Below, piece after piece: positions 21,421 through 33,500 of a stretch of DNA of 64,000 nt (position 1 is its first letter; each line of letters begins with the position of its first letter). The stretch covers positions 75,601,422-75,665,421 of the forward strand of contig CP142456.1 in assembly GCA_038049695.1 (NCBI GenBank), in the 5' to 3' direction. This DNA is from Cinnamomum chago. Its lineage: Eukaryota; Streptophyta; Magnoliopsida; Laurales; Lauraceae. A program made the position numbers and the translations under genes. The notes beneath the pieces were generated by a model that was given only the letters and a program-made list of their open reading frames with translations, ran no database searches and was not told where the DNA came from.

Positions 21421-21988
21421 AAAAATTATATATATATATATTATGTTTGAACTAGTAGTTACATAGTGTTAGGTTTTTTGTATTTGCAATTTGATGGATG
21501 CATTTGCACTTTAGCATCATTTGATATTTCACACATGCATTGTTTTTAGAAACATTGAAATCTAGTTTTATACATGCATAGCTTTTAAGATTTGGAAAAG
21601 CTTTTGTTTTATGCATGTTTTGGTTTTAAACTTGGATGCATTGGTTTTAGAACCCAAAACTCTTTTGAAAACCTAATTCCTTGTGCATTATATTTGGAAA
21701 ATCATCTTGTGAATTTAGGTTTGAGCTTTGCATACATTCATTACAAAAAGAATCATTTTTTGTATGCATTTTCATTTGAAAAGAGTTTTATCCAATCAAG
21801 CTAGCCTTTGGTTTTAAACTTTTGAATCATCTTAGGCTTTGTGTGTTCATGTTTTTAAACATCTTAGAATGTCTTAAAACATGTTTTCCAAGCTTGATTT
21901 AGTGGCCAAAAGGTCCCCCAAAGAAATAACTTTGAAATGACAAAAGTTGGATTTTTTGTCAAAAGGGGGTTGTCCCGGCAGTGTCGCC

Positions 21989-22115
21989 GGTCGACCGAGA
22001 TACAGGTCTCGGTCGACCGAGACAACTGCAGGCAAAATTTGCCTGGGAGCACCAACGGTCAGAAATATGACCGTTGTGTGTTCTCGGTCGACCGAGGCCT
22101 GTTTGCCGGTCGACC
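21989..22115. repeat. Four GGTCGACC palindromes
   Basis: GGTCGACC occurs at 21989-21996, 22011-22018, 22086-22093 and 22108-22115, mostly as CGGTCGACCGAG. They form two pairs with starts 22 bp apart. Between the pairs lies a hairpin with arms AACGGTC and GACCGTT (22053-22074). They are followed by a TATA word about 30 bp downstream, so they may be promoter-proximal elements. Confidence 0.85.
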
Positions 22116-22313
22116 GAGAACTAGCCGTTGGCAACTTTTTGCTATAAATATGAGTTCTTTCCCTTGCCAAAAGTTGAGAATTTTTAACCCCTCCTTAAGA
22201 GGATTTGAGGCATATCAAAAGGGAAAAGAACCAAGGGATGAAGGGGATGATTAGGAAAGCTAAAGCTTGGATTAATGAAGTTAAACCACCAAGTAGGCTC
22301 TTCCTTCCTTAAT

Positions 22314-22910
22314 CATATGTTTTCATGCTTTTGTTTTATTTTTGGTAAATCATTTCTAGCATGTTAAACTATGTTTGTGTTGTGTCCTTAACATGTGTTA
22401 TGTTTTGAGTTGATTTATTGTTTTGGATACAACACCATATGATTCAATCCAAGTAGTACTTAACTTTGGTAAATCTAAGTAGATCATGTTAATGAAAGAA
22501 CTTTGGTAAATCATATGTAACATGATCCATATACTTAGTTGAATCTTTGGTTGTTGTTTTCCATCATAAGAACATCTCTCTCAAAACTAACTTATGTTTT
22601 GGATTCAACTTCTTTACAAATCATATGTTTTCATGTTTTGTTTTATCATTGGTAAATCTTTGTAACATGTTAATCTATGATTTGTTGTATCCTTAGCATG
22701 TGTTATATTTTGAATAGATCTATTGTTTTGGATACATCACCATTGATTCATCAAAGTAGTACTTTATCTTTGGTAAATCTAAGTAGATCATGTTAATGAA
22801 ATATGTAACATGATTCATATACTTTGTTGAATCATTGGTTGTTGTTTTTTCATCATAAGAAAATCTCTCTCAAATGTATCTTATGTTTTGGATCCAACAT
22901 CATTACAAAT
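22314..22910 (+). repeat. Two tandem units of 308 and 289 bp
   Basis: Units begin CATATGTTTTCATG at 22314 and 22622; a third start (CATATG at 22911) is cut off. Shared internal words include AGTAGATCATGTTAATGAA and TTGGTTGTTGTTTT. The units have diverged by substitutions and small gaps. Confidence 0.85.
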
Positions 22911-23422
22911 CATATGTGTATTATTGTTTTAATGTTTCACAACTTGCTTTACTTTGATAAGGTAAATCTTTTTCAAGTTGTATTTATAATTACATATGAT
23001 TTGTCCCCAAATTTCAATCAAATCTATTTTTATGTTTTGAGCTTCATTGATGATTTGATTGACATCCCTATGCATCACATGTTTAGAGCTAATCCATTTC
23101 ATACAACTTGTGTAACTTTGATATCATTAACAAGTTGTTACTTTTAACATGTGATTGTATTACTTCCTCAATCATAAATGTTTTTGAGCTAAAACTTTCA
23201 AAAGCCTTAGGCATACATTTATGTGCTTTCATTTTCAAAATGATTGAGGACCACACACACACACTTCATGTACTTTCATCTTTGCATTCATAGTGTGAGT
23301 GTGTATTAGTTTTTCACTTCCATATCCGCCTATTTAAGAGGCAGTGTAATGAGCTTAATTGAATCTCCATCAAGTGTATTAAAGACACTAACTTAGTGAG
23401 ATAACCAACCTTATGGTTGAAG

Positions 23423-23562
23423 AGGTTATTGCTTAGCCTATAAAAGCATAATGTATAGGTTGATGTTAAGCCTTGAAAAACATCAATGTAAAGGTTATTG
23501 CTTAGCCTTGGAAAGCATATTGTAAAGGTTATTGCTTAGCCTATTGAAAAGCATAAATAGTG
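23423..23562 (+). repeat. Short tandem repeat, four units of about 35 bp
   Basis: AGGTTATTGCTTAGCC or a close variant starts at about 23423, 23457, 23492 and 23526, each followed by a GAAAAGCAT-like word. It lies directly before the GTGGATGTAGGC leader block. Confidence 0.85.
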
Positions 23563-23939
23563 GAAATCCGGTGGGGTGTTGGTTCACAAGCCGGTAGTGG
23601 ATGTAGGCATTGAGGCCGAACCACTATAAACCCTTGTGTGATGGTGCTTGCTTTGTGGTGATTGTTGTTATTAAGCTTCTGCATTTTATTTGTAATCACC
23701 ACTTGTGACTAGTTTAATTTAAAGAAGTTAAAATTGTTAAAATTGGTCATAAAAGAAGCTCACCCTATTCACCCCCCCTCTAGGGTTCGGATCCCCATGG
23801 ACTTACACATAGGTGATACTTCAATTTGAAGACCTAGAAATCAATCTGTAGGGATATGTATGCCAACACCACTCAATCAAGAGTGCTTTGAGTCCACATA
23901 TTCATCCCACCCTAAACGCAATAGACCACTACTCGTTAC

Positions 23940-24318
23940 TGGTGTGCACATGGGTAGTTTGGAACAATTTAGAGGGAAATTCATCTACGAAACCAAATTC
24001 ATCGGTTTTCTATTTTTCCAAACCAATCGGTTTGGTTACGGTTTTTTTTTTTAATATTTCTTTTCACAAAAAAGTGGCAATTCAATTGGTGAAAGACGTT
24101 GGACTTCAAGTAATGGAGTGAGGATTCGAATCTTCTTTAAATAATTTTCCATGCTCCTTTATATATTTTATACAAAAATATGTATTTATATAATTGGTTC
24201 GGTTTAATTGCACCTTAAAACCAAAAACTGAACCAGATTGTGACTGAACTGATCTATTATAAAACCGATCTAAACCGCCCGATCCGAATCATATTAGTGG
24301 TTTCTTTGTGCACCCCTA
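23940..24318. mobile_element. Short hAT-like element (379 bp) upstream of the WD40 gene
   Basis: Ends TGGTGTGCAC and, in reverse, TAGGGGTGCAC resemble the hAT terminal repeat. The flanks CTCGTTAC (23932-23939) and CTGGTTAC (24319-24326) form an 8-bp duplication with one mismatch. The interior has AACCAATCGGTTTGG and CCGATCTAAACCG words like those of the 14 kb element. It ends 258 bp before the WD40 start codon. Confidence 0.6.
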
Positions 24319-24326
24319 CTGGTTAC

Positions 24327-24575
24327 TCAACTCGTGGTTAATCGGAGTGAGGCGAGTTGGGTCGGCCCCCTAACTCGACCCCGGTTCGGATTGGTTTGGG
24401 CCGGTTTAGCGGTTTTTTTATACACCCCAACCCGTTACTCAACTCGTGGTTAACCGGAGTGAGTCGAGCTGGGTCACCCCACTAACTCGACCCATTACAT
24501 CCCTACTCCTCGCTGGCCAGCAAGAACAAGATTAATGGGACAGAATCCAAAGTCCGAACATCCCCTACTTTGTAA
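24327..24575 (+). promoter_or_regulatory. Presumed promoter and 5' leader of the WD40 gene
   Basis: Only about 250 bp separate the hAT-like element from the start codon. A word beginning GTTACTCAACTCGTGGTTAA is repeated about 113 bp apart (from about 24322 and 24435), so part of the promoter is itself duplicated. No clear TATA box was found. Confidence 0.4.
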
Positions 24576-27500
24576 ATGGCGCTATCGGCAAAGAGTTTGA
24601 GAAAGGCCGTTGTTCATCCTCTCCTGCTGAATCCTTCACCAGCAAACCTTCAGTCTACTCGCCTCGCCCTCCACGTACAAACCCTAACCCTACCCTCTAT
24701 CTCTTTCTCTCTCTAACATCTCCCTCTCTTAAACGTCTCAGTTCTTCTCTTCACCAGGTTGATGGAGGTGGTTCCAGTTGTTTGGTTTACATTGCTTCTG
24801 GATGCCGCGTCTACAATGTCCAGGTACTTTACTTTCACTCCAACATTCTTAATTGCTTTGACCTAATTCATTTTTTAATCTGCCAACTGTTTTTCCATTT
24901 TTTATAAAAAGCAGGCGGAGTGCTTGGTTGGAATGGCTCTGGCTAGAGCTATTGCGTTTGCAGAAGTCAGACTGTTCCATGGATAGCAACGAATTATAAA
25001 TATTTTAGGAACCATTGTTTTAAAATTCAGTAAGGCGAACCTAACCAGATTTTCAGAGGGTCCGCGATAAAATCAGAATTTGGTAGATTTGTCCTAGCTC
25101 GATTGGCTTGGATGAAGAATTTTAAAACTTGGTTGGTTGTCTGGGCAAAACTTAATAAATCTTAGGCATGCGTTGATAATACTCAATTTGTTATTACTTG
25201 TACATATTTGCATATCTGGTTTCCATTTATACTACTTGGTTGTGTATTTGAGTTGATTCAGCTTTGGAACATTTAAGTTGAACCTCCTCACACCTCTCAG
25301 AACCATTACCAATCCTCCCTAACAAGTACAAGGTTTGGATGGGTCAGATGTTTAGCCCAACCCATTTATATACCTATTGGATTAGTCTAATCAAGCCCTC
25401 CATTTTGTTAATAGTTGCTTGTTATAATGCATTCTTATTTGTAACTATATCATTTTTGGCTTGAATTGTCTTCGTTTTGATGATTATCTATCATTAGACA
25501 CAATTGCCTTTTTTTTTTCTTCCAAAAGTTATAGCTTATCATTTGTTTGATTTTTACCTTAAATTGTTGAATCATTTTATTGGTTTCTTGTTTGACTATC
25601 AATGACACATTTGTGAAAAACATACATTAAGGAATGTTATCTTGGATATTTGTTGTTAAGTTGTCTATAGCCAAGGAAAAAAAAATGGGATATATGTTGT
25701 TAAGTTGTCTGCTCAGGTGGATCTTTTCATCCCCACTGGTCCCATGATCGGTGGGGCCCCAGGAAGCTACCTTGCATGGTAAAGTCCATGAGAGGTAAAT
25801 CCACAGAAACAAGGCCCTTTTATATTATATCTTATATAGATTAATAGACAATGGGCGATGCTGGGACAAGACTTAGGCCGGCACTCAAGGTTGCGGGCTT
25901 TTGAAAATCGGGTCCTACCCTACCCTTGGGATTTAGACAACAAGAAGAAATGCCCTCACCTCAGCAAAGGGTCAGATTGATGGCCCTACTTATGATAAAT
26001 TGATGATTGCTAATATATTGGGAGATTCAAATTTCATGGTCAGTGCTACAGTAGGTTATTTTATTTATTCTTTTGTTGAATTTTCTCAACTGTGTGATCA
26101 TGGTGATTGGTGAATATCTTGTTTTGTCTTGTTTGAATCTTTGTATTGCATCCAGTTATTAAATCAGTGAGGATGTGACATAGAGTTCCTATAGTTTTAC
26201 AGGATTATGCATAGTGCATTTGTTCTGTTGAATATACTGATTATCATTGTCAAGTTTTAATTGGCTGAACTCCATGCATTGGTATTATTGGAGTGGAAGT
26301 GAGTGGTACTGTGGTAGAGTAATGATGATTACAGAGAGAGGATGAGTGCAAGAGTGACAATGATTAAGAGAACAGTTGAGAGCTGATTTTATTCAATACT
26401 TTATTGTTGTAGGGAATTATTCATTGGCAATGCCTTATTAAGGCTCTAAATTTGTATTAAAGCATAGGCTTCAAATTCTTTACGACACTAGCTTGGTTGA
26501 TTATGCATTCAGTTTGTTAAATAAAAAGGAATAATCTACTGGCTAAACCAATTATGGTGGACAAATTCAAATGGAATTTGTGGATGCTCCAACTAAAAAA
26601 GAAATCTCAAGTTAATATATTTAACTTGTATGATAAACTTTATTAATAATCGCTTTACTTGTTTAACTGATATACTTTTTCTTGTAGATATCAATGGAAG
26701 ATTCCACCACGGTTACCACAGGAAAGGAGAGCCTCTTGATTCCTGTTCAAGCAGAGGCATGCATATGTTTTCCGCTTCTTCTTCTTCTTCTTCTTCTTTG
26801 TAATGAGAAATATTATTACTTATGTTTGTAATATAACATTAACATTGTCATTTAATGGCATTTTTGGTATTCTATTTGGCGTTAATTCCATGGAATTTAT
26901 TATGCTTTATGAAGGTAATACATTCTTCATTGGTCAATCGTTGCCCACATCGTTCAGAGATTCAGAGTGTAGTACTTGCTGAGATGGACTGTAAGTAACT
27001 GTATATGATCCTCTATATTTATTTATCTTAACAAAGCCACATTTTAGAAATTCCGTGATGCTGTCAAGTTTGCTATCACAACTTTTAGGAAGAAAGTCAA
27101 CGTTCTGCACAATATTTGTATCCTACATAGGTTGAAACTTTTAGGTTTGAAGAGTCTTACATCACTATATAGACCATTAACTGTGGATATATTTTTTTAA
27201 GATTAAGAAAACAAATAAATGAGAAATTGCCCAAAAGTAAGGTTGTGGAATTTAAAAAAGAGAAAAATCATTAACATTTATAGCAAGAGGCACAGTGCAA
27301 GGCAATTCGAAATGGGATATTGAATCTTAATGGTGTAGGATCAAGTGGTGAGCTGTATTTAATAGGTGGTAAAATAGGTACTTGGGGAATCAAGGGGAAG
27401 AAGACCTACAGACACATGGAAACTTAATGGTGGAACCTAGAAGTCCCAAAGATTATTTCTAAAGCTATTCAAAGAATGACATAAAACAAGTATTGGAGAC

Positions 27501-30500
27501 TCAAAAAGGTACAAGCTAGTCTAAAACTTTATTATTATAGCCCTATTAGACAGCTAAATATAGAAGGCATGCATATTATTGGATAGTACCAGCGGATGCA
27601 AGATTCTGAAAGATGAACAGCACCTTCGATGAAAGGTTCATATAAATGAGGAAGAATCTGGCTTCTTTACTTATTAAGTTGGTGAAGGTTACATATATCC
27701 TCTTGGAAGTTAGAAGAAATTACCCTTGTTATTTACTCTAAGTGAATATCATTTCTTTCATTTTAACTTTAATTTTATGATCTTTTCCCTTTTCTCTTCT
27801 GGTAAGTAAATGACATGTAGTGTTAGAGTTGTTTTTAGAAAAAAGAGAGTAATTCAACTCTCTTGAAGTTTGGCTTTCCATATTTTTCCTTCACAATATT
27901 TTCTCTCGCTACAAGATCTCATTTTACCTTCAGCATAATCACATCCAGATAAACTATTATTTGTATGAAATGGTGATAATTATGTTAATGATTGGACAGG
28001 TGAAGAATGATAAGGAACATGAAATCATTTTAGTTTAGAGGGGCAGCTTTTTCAAATTCTTTAATATATTAATGCATCTTTTGTTGCGTTTGTTCACTTA
28101 CGCATGATTTTATTCTTTTGTTTATTGCATCCATTTTCATTAGCTGTTCTTTGTTGTTGATCCATTTATTTAATTCACTATTTATAGGTAATTCAGGTGT
28201 AATACTGGGGACGGTGGATTCATATGGCCACCTTATAGTATCTCGACTTGATACAAGTGGTGAAGGTACTTTTCTTTTTTGTAATTTTGGAAAGGTGGGT
28301 CCCATGTTGTGCTTTCTAAAGGTGAGCCTCATGTACAATAAAATTCTAAATGTGGGGCCATGTTGTAATTCCAAAAGGTGGGCCCCATGTAATTCCTAAG
28401 GTGGGTATCATTTTCATGATCATAAAAGCCGGGTTTCATGTACCACAATGCATAAAATGTATAATTTCAGTCAGAAATCCTTCTAGGTATGAAACAGGGA
28501 ATTTATGGAATACAAGGTGTATGAAACTATCTGGCAGGAATTCCAGCATGAACAAAACAAGGAACTCAGAAATGACTGAATTTAGCTGCATTCCAATACT
28601 CCAACATTTGAAATTCCTAAACAACCATCAGACATGAATTCTAGAAATTCTAGTAAAGAAATAGGGTCTTATTGATTAAAAGAAAAGATTGAAGAAGGAA
28701 GAAGAGAAAAAGGGAGACTGAAAAAAAAAAAAAAAGATTAAAAGTCCTAGGGTTTTAATTCTTCTCTTACATTTTTGCATTATTCCTTTATATCTTCCGT
28801 TTCTCCCTCTAAAAGCTTCGAGGGTCTAGATCTCCCAACTCTTAAGCTAGAAATCAAAATTTCAAGCTCTATTTTTGCGGTCTAGACTTGAAAACCTTTG
28901 GCAATGTTTAACTATCAACTCATGAATCCATATGATGTATTTATACTCTTTCAGTGCTTAACACCCCTTCTATTAGATAGAGGGGCCTAGATCTCCGAAG
29001 TCCCAACTCTTAAGCTAGAAATCAAAATTTCAAGCTCTATTTTTGTGGTCTAGACTTGAAAACCTTAGCAACATTTAACTATCAACTCATGAATCCATAT
29101 GATGTATTTATACTCTTATGTGCTTCACGCCCCATCTATTAGATAAATTAAGTCATGGTCATTGCTACGGTGGTTTACAAGACTTAACATCTTTGTAATT
29201 GAGATGAGGCACAACTTGCATAGCTTGTTTTGCATGTTTTTAACTATTTCCCATTATTTCTTATTCTTTTTTTTTTTTTTTTTTTTCTATATGTGATTTT
29301 TTAAGACTGGAATGACCATACGAGTCCAACGGGGATGGCAAGGACTGGCATAGATGGCTTCAACTTGTTCCAAACCCAACCAGCATGAAGACCTGTACTG
29401 GATTTGAAACCTTGGAATTGGCTTACGACTTGAGCATTTTACTGAGCATTTTATTATTTAATTACGAGGATGCCCTTAGAAGGCTACATAAACAAAACTA
29501 ACTTGTAAAATCTTAAAATATTTCCCAATACTTTTGAATTTTCCTTGCTTTAGGGTTATCATTATAATTTTTGAAAATTAATGTGAAGGTTTCTTGTCAT
29601 GGATCAAGGGGACATTTAGAGTAACTTATGATTAAAATTCATGATGAATTTCCTTTTCTGCACAAATAGCCTTTTGCTTTTAACTTTTAATATTGGCCGG
29701 GATGCCTGATGTACTGAATGAACTCCACTCATGTGCCGATATTTGTAACTATTTTTTTTTTTCTCATGGTTTTCAGTGGCATCATGTCTTTAATAATGAT
29801 TTACTGACATTAAGATCAACTCAGTGCATTTGCGGTGACATTATTTTGATGCTTCATTGTTGCCATATTTCATGTCTCTGCTTTTTAGGTGCATAGTAGT
29901 AGGCCTATGTCACTTTCTCTAATATTTGGTTTTAGTAAAATGGCTAAGGTCATATCCCTGCATGTTTTTCTGTTTATTGAAATTGAGTTCTTTTAGTTGT
30001 GGGACTTGTGGGAATAACTAGTTTTAATATTTATTACTGAACTTTTCAGATGTTGAAAGGCATACTTACTCAGTGTTGCCTCGGGATTGCGGTATAGGAG
30101 AAGGTAGTTGGGCTGGGATGTGCTTCAGTCCACAGCACTGGTCCACGGTACATAATATATTACCTCACTACAAATTACAACAAACCACTAGAACCTTCAT
30201 GCATGTTTGATGTGAATGCTTTCAGGGCTTGTGCCTGTGGATTAGACAGAGAAAAATGAACTGTTGTTCCTGATAATACATTGGCTGTCTCATGTTCAAT
30301 TCTGAATCTAGCAATTAATCACTTTCTTTTTTAAGAAGTAAACATTACAACCATTCCTTGAATTGGAGCTGGCTGAGTAATTCTAGAGTAACTGTTTCAA
30401 AGCCCAAACAAATAAATGAATGACATACAAGAGGATAGAACCTGGAAACCTACATTTGCTGTTGAAGTCCTGACATGGAGTGTATAGTTTGGATCCCCAG

Positions 30501-33500
30501 GGAAAAGATTTGGCAGATGAGTATCTGTAATTCAAGGATGATTAGTATGCTAAAATGCTTTCCTTTGACTCATGGATTTTTCACAGATTCACTGTTGCTT
30601 GCCTTCAGTGTTCATATCAGAACAGTTCCTTGAAATAAATTCATGTCAGAATAGATTCAGAAGAGGCTCCTATTCATACTGTTAATGGGGATGATATGGG
30701 TTAGTGGTTACACCTTGATGCTCCTGCAGATACTTATCATCGATGGAAGAGGTTTAATGGAGGGGTTCTTTAAAGAAGATAGAGAAGTTGTAATATCTGT
30801 ATGAGTATCTCTATCACAGGACAATGCCCCCTACAAGCCTCAGAGGTCTAAGTCGTAAATTTGTATCTTCTGGGCGGGCTTTCTTGTAGCAGCATTTGTA
30901 CTTGCTTGCAATCGGGCAAAGATATTACCAAAACTTTGCATTGTGATGATGTGAGAAACTACTAGTGTTATATCCAACTGCACGGAACGAGAGCAAGAGG
31001 GGATTTAGGTAGAGAAGCAAAGCATGTCTGTAAGCATAAAGCACCTAGGAGTTGTGGTTTGTGTTTTCAGGTCTCTAGTCAGTGGAGTGATGTGGATTCA
31101 TGCACTGAAGACCAGGAAGATCACACAGCGGCTGAATGATTGGTTGGCTTATATGGAGGTGTATGATCATGCGCATGGGACCTATACTCATGTATAAAGG
31201 GATCAGATCCATTTGGGAGCCAAATCAGCCCCTTATATTTACAATAAGGGCCTGATGTGTAACAGTCTGATAGCGGGACTGTTTGACGCAACGAGGGGAG
31301 GGTAGTAACCATTAACCAATGGTTATTTTCCAAGTGAAAACTGGACTACGTTCTCCATTCTACGTCACACCAGTAGATAGATTCAACACCAAAATAGAGA
31401 GAGAACAGTTATATTTCATTGATTGCCTTGGAAAGAAGACTGCATCCTTTTATAAGGACAACTTTTTGGGCGTGTTTGGTAACAGCCCTCACGTAGGAAT
31501 CCTCACCAGTTTTCCACGCTAGCGAGGAAAATCCACGTTTGGTAAAATCTTGCGCCAAGGAAAATTTATTTCCGTGTTCCACGCAATCGATGATTCTCTC
31601 GGTCTGACCTCCCCCTATCAGATCCCTTAAATCCTTGTTTTTTTTAAAGGGGACTATAAAAACGCTTTTCTTCGCTGCAGAAGACGATTGACCTCAAGCT
31701 CCCTGCTCGATCAACCTCAACTACAGCCTCCCTGCTCAATCGATATCAACCAGAGCCTCCCTGCTCGATCGACGTCATGCTCCCTATTTTCTAGACCTCG
31801 GTGCCAACCTAAACCCCCATCTCTATTTCTTTTTCTGTCTCCCTCCCTCTCTCTTTGTTGATCATGGCTGCAAAATCCGAACATCAGTCCCTCTCTTCAC
31901 CCTGTTTCTTTTCTTCTCTATCGTGCTCTGTCTCCCTCCCTCTTTGTATTATTCATCACACATGAAAACCCCCAAATTGCATCACATTCTCCAAATCCCC
32001 AAAACCCTCTTGATTTGAGACTTTCCTTCTCCATTTCTGGCTGACCCTATAAGGGAGTGATCTCTTCTCCATAACTATTTATTGCTGTTGATTTTGGGTT
32101 GCTGGTTCGCCCACCACTTGTATGATGGAATGCCCTCCATTGCCGCTCTCTTCCTTCTCCATTTTCTTCTGCAGCTCATCCGCCTATGCATGAAATTTGA
32201 TAAATTGATACTTGATACTCATTTTCTACTCTTTTTTACTCTGTTCTTCCCATCTCTCTATAGCCAAAGATGAATACGGGATGAGAGAAAATGATGGGTG
32301 GGTCGGCTTTGCTTCTGGGGTGTAGTGGTTACAAGATGACAGCCAAAAATGGAGTCATGCCCTCTTGATTTGAGACTTTCCTTGTATAAAAAATATACTT
32401 CCAAGTTCACATTAAAATGTTTGGCATGATAAATTGATGAAGAAATTATGCAAGTTGTGCATGATAAATCATTTGTATGGATTTAACAAGTTTCTTTATT
32501 CACCAACATCTTATGGTATGAATTCTCAATGTGCATACTTCCTTTCATAATTAGTTTGTCGTGAATTTTTTTTTTCCTTGTAGATTTTGATATGCTTGTC
32601 AAACATGGGTTCAAAGAAATTATTGATGGTTTCACTATGTTAGCCAAACATGGAATGTCATCAATGATCAATCCTTTCCCCCATAAATCCTCATTGAGAA
32701 ATGCCTCATTCGGTGGCACAAAGGAATTCTCCAAAAGGAGGATTCCTCTCCTATTACCAAACAGGCCCTAAAGGATTGAGCCGAACCCTCTGATCTATCT
32801 CTCTAAATCATGATATGATTAGATTCCTTGAACAACTAATCATAATAAGATTCAAAGATCGGAACAACTCCATAAAAGTACATATCTACTGGTTTAGCAG
32901 GATAAGACTCAAGGTAACTGATTTATGGGTCCATTCTTGATTTACCAAGATAAGGCTCAAACGTAAATCTTTTTGTCATTTTTTAAGACTGGATGCCTGT
33001 AGTCTGTAGAGATCAAGCGCTAGTGGTGCGGATTGATGGTAGCAGCCCTGGCTCATCCTACTTCCGACCAACAATGGAATTAGAAACCTTGATTGGGTAT
33101 AAGGGGTATAGATGCTATGATGCAGGCATTTCTTGACTTTTAACAATTTTAGAGTTTGTCCCTTTCTACTTCTTTCCTGCTGCTAAATTTTCTTCTGGAT
33201 AACCAACCTTTTATCCCTTCGATCCTTATCACGATTTGGTTCCTACAGATTTTCCATCCAAAATTAGCCATTGCAGGCTTATGATTGTCACCCAAAGCCA
33301 CCTGGTTCACAATTTTAAGTCCCATAGTTGGTATTCCTCTGGCCTAAAGGTACTCTTCCTAATCACACTCTTGTTTCTCACTTTGGCTTTGACAATTTAT
33401 CACCTTTCTTCCAGTTGTCAGTCTTTTTTTCGCACCAATCATGATCGAGATCCTAGTCCTATGAGGATGTGGTCTCCTCTCCTCATTCGTGGAAACCAAA

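Larger units (their letters stand above)
21430..23790 (+). mobile_element. LTR-type retroelement sequence (partial, copia-like leader)
   Basis: Several signs of an LTR/leader in plus orientation: a palindrome-rich segment (21980-22120), a TATA word (CTATAAATATGAG near 22142), two long tandem duplications, a GTGGATGTAGGC then CCGAACCACTATAAA block (23598-23630) and TTCACCCCCCCTCTAGGG (near 23770). The last blocks recur in similar order at 61645-61960. I associate them with the leaders of plant copia elements. No coding domain follows and I could not define ends or a target duplication. Confidence 0.45.
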
